Assembly: GCF_900186955.1 (NCBI RefSeq)
Contig: NZ_LT906438.1
Coordinates: 124,001-188,000 of the forward strand
Length of the DNA stretch: 64,000 nt
Direction of reading: 5' to 3'
Source: Bacillus pumilus
GTDB lineage: Bacteria; Bacillota; Bacilli; Bacillales; Bacillaceae
Below, in pieces: positions 40,892 to 54,431 of this stretch. The position numbers and the translations under genes are program-made. The notes beneath the pieces are model-generated. The model did no database searches, was not told where the DNA came from, and worked only from the letters and a program-made list of their open reading frames with translations. Each line of letters begins with the position of its first letter. The first letter of the stretch is position 1.

Positions 40892-41494
40892 ATGAAAAGT
40901 CGGGATTTAGTTCGTTTCTTCTTCTCTGTGCTAGCTGTTGGAGCGGTCATTACAAGCGTGGTAGGCTTTGCGCTGGAGTGGGGGAAATATCAGAAGCTTT
41001 TTATATCGTTTGAAATACTAGAAATCGCATCTGTGTTATTTTGGTTCATTGGTGTGGGGATGATTTTTAGTGTCATTAGTCAGATGGGGTTTGTTGTCTT
41101 TTTGACGGTGCACCGGTTTGCGCTAGAGATATTCCGGTCACATTCTTTATGGAATACCATTCAGCTGTTTCTGGTGATCTTTGTGCTGTTTGATTTAGCT
41201 TACTTGCGATTTTTGTTTTTCGGGGAGAATGAATCATTTCTTCCATACCTATGGCTGCCTGTCTTTATCGGTGTGTTCGCATTGATCGTGGCGTACTTTA
41301 AACAGCAGCAGTCCTCTAAGAAAACATTTGTTTCCGCAATGTTTCTCATGGTCGTCATCACGTCGCTAGAATGGTTCCCGGCGCTCAGAGTTAATGAAGA
41401 GGACTGGCTGTATTTAATGCTATTCCCGCTATTAGGCTGTAATGCGTTTCAGTTATTAGCTATGCCGCGGTTTTCAAAGGCAAAAGCTACTTAA
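40892..41494 (+). CDS. kbaA: KbaA, KinB-signalling pathway activation protein
   Basis: A 200-residue polytopic membrane protein, with about six hydrophobic segments. It matches KbaA, needed for KinB-dependent entry into the sporulation phosphorelay. The start is ATG 40892 ([20 protein letters not shown]), near the length I recall for B. subtilis; a longer frame upstream crosses the gerD promoter and is rejected. It overlaps the pdaB end by eight bases on the opposite strand. Confidence 0.9.
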   Translation: MKSRDLVRFFFSVLAVGAVITSVVGFALEWGKYQKLFISFEILEIASVLFWFIGVGMIFSVISQMGFVVFLTVHRFALEIFRSHSLWNTIQLFLVIFVLFDLAYLRFLFFGENESFLPYLWLPVFIGVFALIVAYFKQQQSSKKTFVSAMFLMVVITSLEWFPALRVNEEDWLYLMLFPLLGCNAFQLLAMPRFSKAKAT

Positions 41495-42251
41495 CTTCCG
41501 ATGACCTTGTTTTGGTATTGGAGATCAGTTCGCCAACCGTCACATTCTTTAAATTCTTTTCTTTGATTTGTTTCAAAATAGCTGGTAAGGCTTGAGCGGT
41601 TTGGGTTGCTGAATCTGAGGCATGGAGGAGAACAATGTCTCCGCTTTTCATTCGATCATTTACATTCTGCACAATCTGATCGACGCCTGGATTCAGCCAA
41701 TCCTGTGAATTGACGCTGTAATGGACAACGGTATAACCGTACTGTGTGGCAATTTTTAAAGCTTTTTCGTTAAATTGCCCAGTTGGCGGTCTTAATAGTT
41801 GAATGTCATCTAGTCCAAGCTTTTGAAATGAATTTTGTGCCCGGACAAGATCTTGCTTGATTTCACTATCTTCAAGCTGGCTATAATTTTTATAAGCATA
41901 GCCAAGGCTGCCGATTTGGTGACCGTCCTCTCTAATTTGTTTGACGATATCAGGATGACGCTCAGCCCAAGAAGCAGACAGAAAGAAAGTAGCGTTCTTT
42001 ATATCGTACTCTCGAAGGACATTTAAAATAGGAACTGCCTTCTCATCTCCCCAGCCGATATTAAAAGTAAGGGAGACATGTTTTGAGGAAGTCTCGCCTT
42101 TATAAATGGCTCGGGGTCCGTGTTCTGTTTTAAATACCGACAGCGGCGGTGCCTTTTGTACATAAAAAAAGGTTGCAGCTGCAAGGGCTGCTACAAGAAT
42201 AATGACAACTTGCTTCAGCCGTGTAATAGGCAACACATATAATCGACTCAA
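41487..42251 (-). CDS. pdaB: PdaB, polysaccharide deacetylase-family sporulation protein
   Basis: A 254-residue protein, the same length as B. subtilis PdaB, if it starts at TTG 42251 behind AGGAG (42264-42260). An N-terminal membrane segment ([17 protein letters not shown]) is followed by a NodB domain. The usual catalytic TFD reads TFN here (LTFNIGWGD). The second metal motif H-S/T-x-x-H is replaced by [15 protein letters not shown] (motif 3) and LLHA (motif 5) remain. It is required for spore stability in B. subtilis. Catalysis by this copy is doubtful. Confidence 0.92.
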   Translation of the reverse strand: MSRLYVLPITRLKQVVIILVAALAAATFFYVQKAPPLSVFKTEHGPRAIYKGETSSKHVSLTFNIGWGDEKAVPILNVLREYDIKNATFFLSASWAERHPDIVKQIREDGHQIGSLGYAYKNYSQLEDSEIKQDLVRAQNSFQKLGLDDIQLLRPPTGQFNEKALKIATQYGYTVVHYSVNSQDWLNPGVDQIVQNVNDRMKSGDIVLLHASDSATQTAQALPAILKQIKEKNLKNVTVGELISNTKTRSSEVK

Positions 42252-42287
42252 TTCAAACACTCCTGCCTTGTCCAAGATTGTTACTTG

Positions 42288-42316
42288 ATTGTATGCAGGA
42301 CAAGGGTTTGAGATGC
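42288..42316 (-). promoter_or_regulatory. Sigma-E-type promoter of pdaB
   Basis: On the minus strand: GCATCTC (42316-42310), 14 bases, then a perfect CATACAAT (42295-42288). It fits mother-cell expression. The -35 is a partial match. Confidence 0.5.
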
Positions 42317-42353
42317 ACAATAAAACTATTTCAAAAAAAGTTTTGAAAAGGCG

Positions 42354-42383
42354 TTGACCAATAGAAAGTTTTCGTGATATATT
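42354..42383 (+). promoter_or_regulatory. rRNA operon promoter P1
   Basis: TTGACC (42354-42359), 18 bases, then TATATT (42378-42383). Confidence 0.7.
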
Positions 42384-42449
42384 ATTAATCGTCGCTGACA
42401 CACAGTGACAAACACAAAACGCTTCGGGAAATAAACTTGAAAAAAGTTA

Positions 42450-42479
42450 TTGACATAAGATGAAGCGAAATGTTATATT
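42450..42479 (+). promoter_or_regulatory. rRNA operon promoter P2
   Basis: TTGACA (42450-42455), 18 bases, then TATATT (42474-42479). P1 and P2 are 96 bases apart, the usual tandem arrangement. Between pdaB and 16S there is no gene; the 377 bases hold these promoters and the leader. Confidence 0.8.
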
Positions 42480-42507
42480 ATTAAAGCCGCTAAGAACGGC
42501 GAAGATG

Positions 42508-42535
42508 ATCTTTGAAAACTAAACAAGACAAAACG
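42508..42535 (+). other. rrn leader: antitermination-like box and 5' arm of the 16S processing stem
   Basis: TCTTTGAAAACTA recurs here and in the 16S-23S spacer, as a boxA-like element. Positions 42515-42535 are complementary to 44202-44223 over 21 pairs with one bulged base, forming the double-stranded stalk around 16S that RNase III cuts. Confidence 0.75.
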
Positions 42536-42628
42536 TACCTGTTAATTCGAGTTTTTATAAAAAAATCCTATGAAGCATCATAGGTAGTCAGTCAAACACT
42601 GACGAAAAACAAAACTTCGGTTTTGTAC

Positions 42629-47290
<4,662 letters not shown>

Positions 47291-47352
47291 ATATTCTAAT
47301 GTGAAGTTTGAACATTGTTATCTAGTTTTGAGAGAACATTCTCTCCATCAGG

Positions 47353-47468
47353 TTTGGTGGCGATAGCGAAGAGGTCACACCCGTTCCCATACCGAACACG
47401 GAAGTTAAGCTCTTCAGCGCCGATGGTAGTTGGGGGTCTCCCCCTGTGAGAGTAGGACGCCGCCAAGC
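47353..47468 (+). rRNA. rrf: 5S ribosomal RNA
   Basis: A 116-base 5S from TTTGGTGGCGATAGCGAAGA to GACGCCGCCAAGC, with complementary ends and the conserved CCGAACACGGAAG loop. It is 62 bases after 23S. Confidence 0.97.
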
Positions 47469-47510
47469 TTTTTGTTTATATCCTTCCAATGGAAGAAGTT
47501 ACTTTATCAT

Positions 47511-47585
47511 TCCGCAGTAGCTCAGTGGTAGAGCTATCGGCTGTTAACCGATCGGTCGTAGGTTCGAGTCCTACCTGCGGAGCCA
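47511..47585 (+). tRNA. tRNA-Asn (GTT)
   Basis: 75 bases with encoded CCA. The acceptor is TCCGCAG/CTGCGGA, the anticodon GTT at 47543-47545, and the T-loop GGTTCGAGTCC. Confidence 0.97.
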
Positions 47586-47586
47586 T

Positions 47587-47659
47587 GCTTCCATAGCTCA
47601 GTAGGTAGAGCACTTCCATGGTAAGGAAGAGGTCAGCGGTTCGAGCCCGCTTGGAAGCT
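47587..47659 (+). tRNA. tRNA-Thr (GGT), CCA not encoded
   Basis: 73 bases. The acceptor is GCTTCCA/TGGAAGC, and the anticodon loop ATGGTAA contains GGT. The 3' CCA is absent (the sequence continues TTTCC), so it must be added by the CCA enzyme. A phage-type integrase remnant lies just downstream. Confidence 0.95.
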
Positions 47660-47681
47660 TTCCTCTAAATGTTAATCTGAC

Positions 47682-47713
47682 AAGGTTTCTCGATGATGAG
47701 AAGGCTTTTTTTT
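47682..47713 (+). terminator. Terminator after the rrn-tRNA operon
   Basis: TTTCTC (47686-47691) and GAGAA (47698-47702), extended imperfectly by AAG/CTT, are followed by T8. It ends the rRNA transcript. Confidence 0.7.
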
Positions 47714-47753
47714 ATGTCCTTTTTTAATTGCTTGAGGACAAATTAGGGGCCAA

Positions 47754-47960
47754 TTATCGAATTTGCAATAAGTTTGTTATAGCTTCCGCATGACCTAAAC
47801 GCTGAGAGACAGATTTGATATTAAACCCAGGTATTTTGCCGATTTGATTTATTAGCATAGCAGCATGAGTATGATGCATATCATGCAAATGAATTTTCTT
47901 ATATCGTGCCTTTTTGCGAATCGCTCCCACCATGTATTTAAATTTGAAAAGGTAGTTGAG
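47754..47960 (-). pseudogene. Tyrosine recombinase (integrase) C-terminal remnant
   Basis: On the minus strand the frame reads KIHLHDMHHTHAAMLIN followed by NIKSVSQRLGHAEAIT, the box II region of phage/ICE integrases. The normal catalytic HxxR is HDMH here, so the second arginine is lost. The tyrosine nucleophile and the whole N-terminal part are absent. It lies about 95 bases downstream of tRNA-Thr, a usual attachment site for such elements. It is a dead relic of an integrated element. Confidence 0.75.
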
Positions 47961-47987
47961 AACGCATAATGCTAATTCGTTCAGCTG

Positions 47988-48086
47988 ATGACAGAGCAAG
48001 GCATTCCATTGGCCAAGGTTGTGCCACATAAGAGATGGAACGGATCGAAGACAAAAGCAGCTCTTCAAAAAGCATTGAAAAAATGA
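47988..48086 (+). pseudogene. Short fragment, possibly a phage N-acetylmuramoyl-L-alanine amidase
   Basis: A 32-codon frame reading QGIPLAKVVPHKRWNGS and then a lysine-rich end. The I-P-L-x-x-V-x-x-H-x-x-W-x-G pattern resembles the zinc-site part of amidase_2 phage lysins. A strong terminator follows. The identification is weak; only position next to an integrase relic supports phage origin. Confidence 0.3.
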
Positions 48087-48093
48087 AAAAAGT

Positions 48094-48126
48094 AAAGCCC
48101 CTGACCATAGAGAACAGGGGCTTTTT
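48094..48126 (+). terminator. Intrinsic terminator in the remnant region
   Basis: AAAGCCCCTG (48094-48103) and CAGGGGCTTT (48115-48124) pair perfectly over ten bases, with an 11-base loop and T5. Confidence 0.85.
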
Positions 48127-48208
48127 GATGTTTATTTTTCATCGTTTGAAAATGCGTGAAGCTGCAATTCTTTTGCATTTGCAACTTTCATTGTTCTTCT
48201 TTTGAAGT

Positions 48209-48379
48209 GCAGTCCCAGCAAGTGGTAATGCTTTAGTGTTCCAAATCGGTGCTAACGCAACTCAACAAATTTCAGTTCATATTGATAAAATGAGTACAGA
48301 TGCATTGGGAGTTAAAGATGCTAATGGGATTGTAGCGAATCAAGCTATTAAAGACATCGATGTAAGAAGAGAAACATGA
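48209..48379 (+). pseudogene. Flagellin (hag) internal fragment, plus strand
   Basis: The frame reads LVFQIGANATQQISVHIDKM and continues TDALGVKDANGI, closely matching the middle of Bacillus flagellin (the segment after the N-terminal D1 helix). It stops at TGA 48377-48379. No start, no N- or C-terminal flagellin domain. A second flagellin piece lies 100 bases away on the other strand. Confidence 0.75.
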
Positions 48380-48479
48380 TTAGTGTAAAACCGTGTGGAA
48401 ACAACACTTTTTCACATGCCCTAAAAACACTCGATAAAGTAACAGAGAAAAGAAAAAGGATTTTGAGAGAAGGATTCAG

Positions 48480-48592
48480 GATAGATTGAAGGTCAGACTC
48501 TTTATCCTGCGTACCAGTGTTTCCAGCTTGAACCACTAGTTCACGTACACGTTGAAGGATTGAGTGAGTTTCAGTCAATGCACCTTCCGCCC
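48480..48592 (-). pseudogene. Flagellin (hag) N-terminal-domain fragment, minus strand
   Basis: On the minus strand the frame reads GAEGALTETHSILQRVRELV then VQAGNTGTQDKESDLQSI, the conserved D1 helix of flagellin (about residues 92-128 in B. subtilis Hag). It then turns into unrelated sequence. In an intact gene this segment lies upstream of the other fragment on the same strand, so one piece has been inverted. Confidence 0.8.
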
Positions 48593-48612
48593 CTTTATAT
48601 AGGGGTTTTTTT
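48590..48612 (+). terminator. Terminator-like hairpin
   Basis: CCCCT (48590-48594) and AGGGG (48601-48605), followed by T7. It overlaps the edge of the flagellin fragment. Confidence 0.55.
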
Positions 48613-48632
48613 GTTTGTCTTTATTCAGTTCG

Positions 48633-48809
48633 ATGTTTCATTTTATTGATCGTTCTAAAAGACGCTTCATCCAAGTGTTCATCAGGGAAAGATCTCCAGC
48701 GATAGAACGTGTAAAGGGAAAGTTTCAAGCAGCTGGCGTACAAGTAGACGTAGTTGGAATGGATATACAAAGTCGAAATCTTGTGAAACAGGTGAATGGT
48801 TCTTCATAA
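48633..48809 (+). pseudogene. C-terminal STAS-like tail, probable remnant of a SulP permease (ybaR)
   Basis: About 58 codons reading IERVKGKFQAAGVQVDVVGM then IQSRNLVKQV. This fits the end of a STAS domain as found at the C-terminus of SulP anion permeases. In B. subtilis ybaR (SulP) lies directly before ybaS, and here the fragment directly precedes a ybaS-like gene. All membrane helices are missing, so it is a remnant. The family call is moderately secure and the synteny is from memory. Confidence 0.5.
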
Positions 48810-48821
48810 GTTTTTTCTGTT

Positions 48822-48830
48822 TGTTACAAT
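48822..48830 (+). promoter_or_regulatory. Extended -10 promoter of the symporter gene
   Basis: TG-T-TACAAT (48822-48830), 36 bases before the start; weak -35. Confidence 0.45.
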
Positions 48831-48866
48831 AGAAAGGGTAGAAAGTGAAGGATGGAGGTGGCCGGC

Positions 48867-49832
48867 ATGCTTGTGCGTTTGAACCAAGTGCTCGGCCGGA
48901 TGATGCCGCTTATTACGCCTATTAGTGTGCTACTTGGTGTTTTATTGGCAGCCTATTTAAAAGATTTTACGTTTATAGTGCCTTGGGTATTTGCCATTAT
49001 GACATTTTCAGGGAGCTTGTCATCTACTTTTTCAGCTTTAAAGCATACGGTGATGCATCCATTGCCTTTAATTTTATCGTTTATGATTTTGCATGTGCTG
49101 ATGCCTCTTTATGCTTGGTCAGCGGGGCATTTGATATTTGCGGGCGATTCTATGACGATCACCGGTTTGACTCTTGCGATGGTGATTCCAACAGGTGTGT
49201 CTAGTTTAATATGGGCGGCGATGTATAAAGGGAATGTCGGTTTAACGTTATCTATCATTTTAATTGATACATTGCTTTCGCCATTGATTGTGCCAGTAAG
49301 CTTGTCACTCTTCGTCGGTACACAGGTCCATATGGACATGGTTGCGATCATGAAAGGGCTGTTTGGTATGGTGGTGCTGCCCTCTATTTTAGGGATGCTC
49401 GTTCGTCAGTATGCAAAGCCATCGGTGACGAAAACAATGAGTCAGACCCTGGCTCCTTTTTCAAAATTAGGCTTGTTTGTTGTCGTATCGATTAACAGTT
49501 CTGTTGTCGCCCCATATTTGCGTGAACTGGATGCTGCATTTTTTAGCAAAGCAGCGACTGTCTTTTTCATTGCGATGAGTGGGTATGCTTTTGCGTGGTT
49601 GATTGGAAAGGTGATGAAATGTACTCAAGGGGAAATTGTGGCCATTGTGTATACGGGCGGCATGAGAAATATTAGTGCTGGGGCTGTGCTTGCTATTAGC
49701 TTTTTCCCGCCTGCTGTTGCTGTCCCTGTTGTGATTGGCATGCTGTTTCAGCAAGTACTTGCTGCCTTGTTTGGTTTTTTACTCAATCGATTTGAGCTGA
49801 AGGCACCTGCTGTGACTAAATCTTTATCATGA
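48867..49832 (+). CDS. ybaS: Bile acid:sodium symporter (BASS) family transporter
   Basis: A 321-residue membrane protein with about nine or ten hydrophobic helices. Family points are MTFSGSLSSTFSALKH, the unwound-helix motif AMVIPTGVSSLIW, and YTGGMRNISAGAVLAI. BASS proteins move organic anions with Na+; the true substrate in bacilli is unknown. ATG 48867 follows GGAGGTG (48855-48861); an in-frame ATG at 48852 precedes that site and is rejected. The symbol follows synteny with B. subtilis; the paralogue yocS is the alternative. Confidence 0.8.
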   Translation: MLVRLNQVLGRMMPLITPISVLLGVLLAAYLKDFTFIVPWVFAIMTFSGSLSSTFSALKHTVMHPLPLILSFMILHVLMPLYAWSAGHLIFAGDSMTITGLTLAMVIPTGVSSLIWAAMYKGNVGLTLSIILIDTLLSPLIVPVSLSLFVGTQVHMDMVAIMKGLFGMVVLPSILGMLVRQYAKPSVTKTMSQTLAPFSKLGLFVVVSINSSVVAPYLRELDAAFFSKAATVFFIAMSGYAFAWLIGKVMKCTQGEIVAIVYTGGMRNISAGAVLAISFFPPAVAVPVVIGMLFQQVLAALFGFLLNRFELKAPAVTKSLS

Positions 49833-49866
49833 AAAGACCTCCATCTCATAGGATGGAGGTCTTTTT
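49832..49866. terminator. Bidirectional terminator between ybaS and namZ
   Basis: Perfect 13-bp arms 49833-49845 and 49852-49864 with a six-base loop, T5 on the right and A4 on the left. It serves both converging genes. Confidence 0.9.
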
Positions 49867-49871
49867 GCGAA

Positions 49872-51119
49872 TTAATAGATGAGATATTTCTTCCGTTTCT
49901 TTTCGAACGATTTGAGGTCGTGATGATAGCGTTTCATGATGTGTTTGACAGAAGTACCTTGATTGATTTCTTCTTTGATCCAACCATTCCCGATGAGTTT
50001 ATCAAAGCTGCCTGTTTGAAGGAACTCAAAGTCTTTTGGATATAAATCATGTATGGCTTTGATGATGGATAACCCTGTTTTTACCGCTTCGAATGAAGAG
50101 CGGTCTGTGACGTATAGCTGCACACCGTGTGATAGCTTCCCTGCATGTTTAGAAAAAGTGGGGGTGAATGATACGGGTCTAAATTTCACACCCTTTAGTT
50201 TTAATTGATTTAGATGATCTGCTAGCTCATTGCTATTGATATACGGAGCGCCAATGAGCTCGAACGGTTTTGTTGTTCCTCTGCCTTCAGAGACATTTGT
50301 GCCTTCAATTAATCCTGTGGCGGGATATACAAAGGTACTATCCACTGTTGGCATGTTAGGTGAAGGAAGGACGAACGGCAGCTTCGTGTCATCAAACGTC
50401 ATGGAACGCTTCCAATTTTTCATTTTGATGACTGTGACATCAGCATTGATATGAAACTCTTTGTTAAAAAATGTTGCTAGTTCACCAGTGGTCATCCCAT
50501 GTCTTAATGGTATTGGATAGAGCCCTACAAATGAAGCGTGCTCAGGTTCTAGGACAGGGCCTTCTACTTTTAGTCCGCCAATAGGGTTTGGACGGTCTAG
50601 GACAACAAAGGGAATGTTGTTTTCTTTAGCGGCCTCCATCGCATAGGCCATCGTGTAAATATAGGTGTAATAACGAGTGCCAACATCTTGGATATCAAAC
50701 AGCAAGACATCTACATTTTTGAGCATGTCAGGCGTTGGTTTTCTTGTTTTTCCATAGAGGGAGTAAACAGGAAGACCTGTTTTTTCATCGGTATAGGATT
50801 CGACGCCTTCTCCTGCTTGTGCATCGCCGCGCACACCATGTTCAGGTCCATATAGAGCAGTAAGCTTAATATTTGGATGCTCAAATAGGAGATCGACACT
50901 GCTTTTCATATTTGCATCAATACCAGTTGGGTTCGTAATGAGGCCGACCCTTTTCCCTTTTAACCATGAAAGGTTGCCTGAGAGTAGTGTTTCAATCCCT
51001 GTTTTGACTGCTGCTTTTTTCCCTTTTGTATCTGTTCGTTCTTGGTTTGCGGGGGAGGCGGCGGTCAATGTGCTCATAATGAAAATGCTTGCGAGTATGA
51101 AGCTTGCTGTTTTTTTCAA
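49872..51119 (-). CDS. namZ: NamZ, exo-beta-N-acetylmuramidase (DUF1343, YbbC)
   Basis: A 415-residue secreted protein with a signal peptide (MKKTASFILASIFIMSTLTA). The domain contains GLITNPTGID, LYGPEHGVRGDAQAGEGVES and LLFDIQDVGTRYYTYIYTM, the hallmarks of the YbbC/DUF1343 family. The B. subtilis member was shown to release terminal MurNAc from wall fragments. It is the last gene of the muropeptide operon, 11 bases after nagZ, and acts after NagZ and AmiE outside the cell. Confidence 0.93.
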   Translation of the reverse strand: MKKTASFILASIFIMSTLTAASPANQERTDTKGKKAAVKTGIETLLSGNLSWLKGKRVGLITNPTGIDANMKSSVDLLFEHPNIKLTALYGPEHGVRGDAQAGEGVESYTDEKTGLPVYSLYGKTRKPTPDMLKNVDVLLFDIQDVGTRYYTYIYTMAYAMEAAKENNIPFVVLDRPNPIGGLKVEGPVLEPEHASFVGLYPIPLRHGMTTGELATFFNKEFHINADVTVIKMKNWKRSMTFDDTKLPFVLPSPNMPTVDSTFVYPATGLIEGTNVSEGRGTTKPFELIGAPYINSNELADHLNQLKLKGVKFRPVSFTPTFSKHAGKLSHGVQLYVTDRSSFEAVKTGLSIIKAIHDLYPKDFEFLQTGSFDKLIGNGWIKEEINQGTSVKHIMKRYHHDLKSFEKKRKKYLIY

Positions 51120-51130
51120 GAGAATCCCTC

Positions 51131-53050
51131 CTATTTGATCTGTTTCCCTTTCAAGTTGAGTCCATAGCCGAATGGATACAGGGTTTGATTTGGATGAGTG
51201 ACAGATGGGATATCTACAGGCAGTTTGCCTTTAGGTGATGCAGTGCCAAATATGACTTCTAACCCAGCAGGAATATTTGGCTGGTTGAATTGTCCGTTTG
51301 AGTAGCCCTTAAAACCGTAAACAGCTAGTAAGGCATCCGCCTCCTCAAAATTTGCAGCATCGTAAGGGTTTCTTAGGCTCATGATGACCATTTTTTTCTT
51401 TTGTGCTGCAGCTTCTTTCATGACAGCACGCGGGAAAGCAGTAGCCCATTTTTTCGGGTCCTGTACATTGTCATCAATCACACCATCATTCACAGCTGGG
51501 TCATTTTGGACAACGTATGAGCCGGTAATCACATAGTCAGCATCTTGTATGAGTCTGGCTGTTTCTTTGTTGAAAGTCTTATCTGCAAAAGCAAATGATT
51601 GGATACGTACAGGTTTGATCTTTTTTTGTTTGATCAGAGAATCAATTGTGACAGACATGGCTTTTGTTTGATCTTCGTAAGGTGCCATGACCAAGATTTT
51701 ATCATTCTTTTTAGGCTTGAAGGGTAGGGTCTTATCGTTGTTTTTAAGCAGGGTGATCCCTTCACGCGCCATTTTTTGTTCTGCTTTCCGGTGCGATTTT
51801 TTCCCAACGACTTGAGTGGCTTTTTTGATTTTTTTCTCAAGGGTGATAGGTTTTTTGGAAGAAATGATGCCTCGTTTGATCTTCAATTCAAGAATTTTTT
51901 CAACAGATTCGTTGATTTGAGACATCGGAATTTCTTTCTTTACAATTGCCTGTTTTACAGCATTGAACACATTCTCAAGGTTTTTCTCAGTTTTAAGAGA
52001 GGTGACTGGTGCTGGCATGAGGGCGATGTCGACGCCAGCCTTAATGGCCATCACTACGGCTTCTTCCTGTCCGAAGTTATCTGCAATCGCTTTCATATTT
52101 AGGGCGTCTGTTACGACAACTCCTTGAAAGCCCATCTCTTCTTTTAATAAGTGTGTGATGACTTTTTTCGATAAGGTAGCTGGAACCATGATGTCCTCGC
52201 CATCTTTTTTGCTTTTATATGTTGTATCATCAATGGCAGGAAATTGAACATGAGCGGTCATGACCATATCCGCACCAGCGTTGATCGCTTGTTGAAACGG
52301 ATACAGCTCCACCTTTTTAAGACGATCTAGGTCATGTTCTACGAGCGGCAAGCCGTAGTGACTATCGACAGCTGTATCACCATGTCCTGGGAAATGCTTG
52401 AGTGTCGAAATAGTCTTCTCCTTTTGAAGTCCCTTCATGGTTTGAAGGCCAAGCCTAGTGACAAGAGCAGGATCAGAGCTAAAGGAACGGACACCAATGA
52501 CGGGGTTGTTTGGGTTATTATTCACATCTAGCACAGGAGAGAAGTTTGTATTGATCCCTAGTACGTTTAATTCTTTGCCGATGATTTTACCTGTGTCGTA
52601 TGCATTTTTCTTGCTTCTAGAGGCACCAATCGACATATTTCCTGGGAAATGTGTTCCCTTTTGTAATCTTGTGACGATTCCACCTTCTTGATCAATTGAA
52701 ATGAGTAATGGAATCTTTGGTGATGCTTTTTGAAATTCATGGGTGAGTTTGACGGTTTGTTTCGTATCAACGACATTCTCCGCAAATAAGATGACACCGC
52801 CTAGATGATATTTTTCTACAAGATGGGATACTTCTTTATTCATCTTTGTTAAGCCTGTAGGTGCGGATTCATCTTTTGTTTGCCAATTACGAAAGTCTGG
52901 CATAAGCATTTGACCTATCTTTTCATCCAAAGACATGTTTTGTACCATTTGTTTGGCGGTTGAAAGAGGGGCAGAGCTAACCTTTTCCGTTGGAATGGAA
53001 GAGGTTAGCAGAGCTAAAACCAAAGCAGCGGGGAAAAGTGCTTTTAACAT
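51131..53050 (-). CDS. nagZ: NagZ, secreted beta-N-acetylglucosaminidase
   Basis: A 639-residue glycoside hydrolase family 3 enzyme with an N-terminal signal peptide. The catalytic domain carries [15 protein letters not shown] (about 217-231), with the Asp-His dyad at 229 and 231, and [11 protein letters not shown] with the nucleophile Asp. A C-terminal alpha/beta/alpha domain follows (from about 420). It removes GlcNAc from muropeptides trimmed by AmiE. It is 13 bases after amiE. Confidence 0.95.
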   Translation of the reverse strand: MLKALFPAALVLALLTSSIPTEKVSSAPLSTAKQMVQNMSLDEKIGQMLMPDFRNWQTKDESAPTGLTKMNKEVSHLVEKYHLGGVILFAENVVDTKQTVKLTHEFQKASPKIPLLISIDQEGGIVTRLQKGTHFPGNMSIGASRSKKNAYDTGKIIGKELNVLGINTNFSPVLDVNNNPNNPVIGVRSFSSDPALVTRLGLQTMKGLQKEKTISTLKHFPGHGDTAVDSHYGLPLVEHDLDRLKKVELYPFQQAINAGADMVMTAHVQFPAIDDTTYKSKKDGEDIMVPATLSKKVITHLLKEEMGFQGVVVTDALNMKAIADNFGQEEAVVMAIKAGVDIALMPAPVTSLKTEKNLENVFNAVKQAIVKKEIPMSQINESVEKILELKIKRGIISSKKPITLEKKIKKATQVVGKKSHRKAEQKMAREGITLLKNNDKTLPFKPKKNDKILVMAPYEDQTKAMSVTIDSLIKQKKIKPVRIQSFAFADKTFNKETARLIQDADYVITGSYVVQNDPAVNDGVIDDNVQDPKKWATAFPRAVMKEAAAQKKKMVIMSLRNPYDAANFEEADALLAVYGFKGYSNGQFNQPNIPAGLEVIFGTASPKGKLPVDIPSVTHPNQTLYPFGYGLNLKGKQIK

Positions 53051-53063
53051 CGAATTCCTCCTT

Positions 53064-54419
53064 TTACTTAAAAGATTCGTAGATTGCGGTCATGATGCTT
53101 CCATAAGTGCCAGTTGGGAAAAGGTCACCTTCAAATTGATTTGGGTTGGTTTCAGGTGAAACGACAGGCGAATGTTTCTTATTTGTCAGCAAGACGATAC
53201 CTAAATTATGTTTTGGATCAATCAATGTCATCGTTCCGGTCCAGCCAGTATGTCCATAGGCTTCGTTACTTGCATATTTTCCAAACATCCATTCCATGTC
53301 AGTATGACCGTTTTTTCGCCAGCCTAGCCCGTATGTTGGGTTTGTATCAGAAGAGGCTGTAAAGAGATCGATAGAAGCTTGATCAAAGATGGTTGTTTTT
53401 CCATAGCCTCCTTTGTTCAGCATGAGCTGGAGCAGCACGGCCATGTCTGATATGTTAGAGAAAAGTCCAGCATGACCAGAGATACCTGCCATTGAGTAAT
53501 ATGCTTTTTCATCGTGGACTTCGCCTAGCAGGGTGTATCTGCGAATGTTTTCAAAATCAATGACACCATCTCGCGAATTACCTAAACGTTCGGTTGCTGC
53601 AAAATGCTTCGGTTTAAATCCTTTTTGCAGTGGATTGAACATTGTGTGTTTGAGACCTAGCGGCCGATAGATTGTCGACTCTACATATTGATCAAGAGGC
53701 ATACCTGTTTTTTTCTCAATGATCATGCCTAACAGCATGTAATCAATGTCACTATAAATGTGCTGGGTGCCTGGTTTGTATTGCAGAGGCACCTTCGGCA
53801 GCCATTTCATCGTTGTCTTTCTATCTTGAGAATAAAAGGTGCCGGCTGCTTCTTTGCTATAAAATAAGACACTGGAAGGGAGTCCGGCAGAATGGGTCAG
53901 AAGATCTTTTACATGGAGCTGGTCTTTGCCGGTTACCTTTGCATTTGGTTCATCTTTAAAATCTGGCAGGATGGCTTGTATTTTTTCGTTCACATCCAGT
54001 TTTTTCTCGTAGACAAGCTTTTGCAGGGCATAGTTCGTCGCATACATTTTGGTGTTGGATGCTAAGTCGAACAGTGTATTCTTTTTCATTTTCTTATAGG
54101 ATTTGAGTTCGGTTGTGCCTTCGTATTTTTGCCTGTAGCCATAGGCTTTTTGATGGACGATTTTTCCGTCTTTGATAATGATGAGTGCGGCTCCTGGAAA
54201 TCCTGCTTTGATATCGTTTTGAATCATGTGATCAACCTTCCTAAGCTGCCTAGAAGAAAAACTAACTTGTTCCGGTCGTTTTGCCTTTTTTAAGACGGGA
54301 TATTCTTCAGGTGCTGTTTTAGACAAAGACGATACAGGATGGGAGCTAGTTGCAAATGTTTGTGCTGGTAATCCAAGGAGCATGAGCAGACTTGTTATTA
54401 AGAGAAAGTATTTCTTCAA
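53064..54419 (-). CDS. amiE: AmiE, secreted N-acetylmuramoyl-L-alanine amidase of the serine beta-lactamase fold
   Basis: A 451-residue protein with a signal peptide ([20 protein letters not shown]). Superfamily motifs are S-x-x-K as SNTK at 121-124, Y-S-D in [12 protein letters not shown], and HTG in [14 protein letters not shown]. It cleaves stem peptides from MurNAc ahead of NagZ. The gene lies 12 bases after murP and is followed by nagZ. Confidence 0.93.
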   Translation of the reverse strand: MKKYFLLITSLLMLLGLPAQTFATSSHPVSSLSKTAPEEYPVLKKAKRPEQVSFSSRQLRKVDHMIQNDIKAGFPGAALIIIKDGKIVHQKAYGYRQKYEGTTELKSYKKMKKNTLFDLASNTKMYATNYALQKLVYEKKLDVNEKIQAILPDFKDEPNAKVTGKDQLHVKDLLTHSAGLPSSVLFYSKEAAGTFYSQDRKTTMKWLPKVPLQYKPGTQHIYSDIDYMLLGMIIEKKTGMPLDQYVESTIYRPLGLKHTMFNPLQKGFKPKHFAATERLGNSRDGVIDFENIRRYTLLGEVHDEKAYYSMAGISGHAGLFSNISDMAVLLQLMLNKGGYGKTTIFDQASIDLFTASSDTNPTYGLGWRKNGHTDMEWMFGKYASNEAYGHTGWTGTMTLIDPKHNLGIVLLTNKKHSPVVSPETNPNQFEGDLFPTGTYGSIMTAIYESFK

Positions 54420-54431
54420 GAGTTAGACCTC

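Noticed and set aside
42252..42401. 50-residue N-terminal extension of PdaB
   Set aside because: It has no ribosome site at its start; TTG 42251 gives the family length and has AGGAG upstream.
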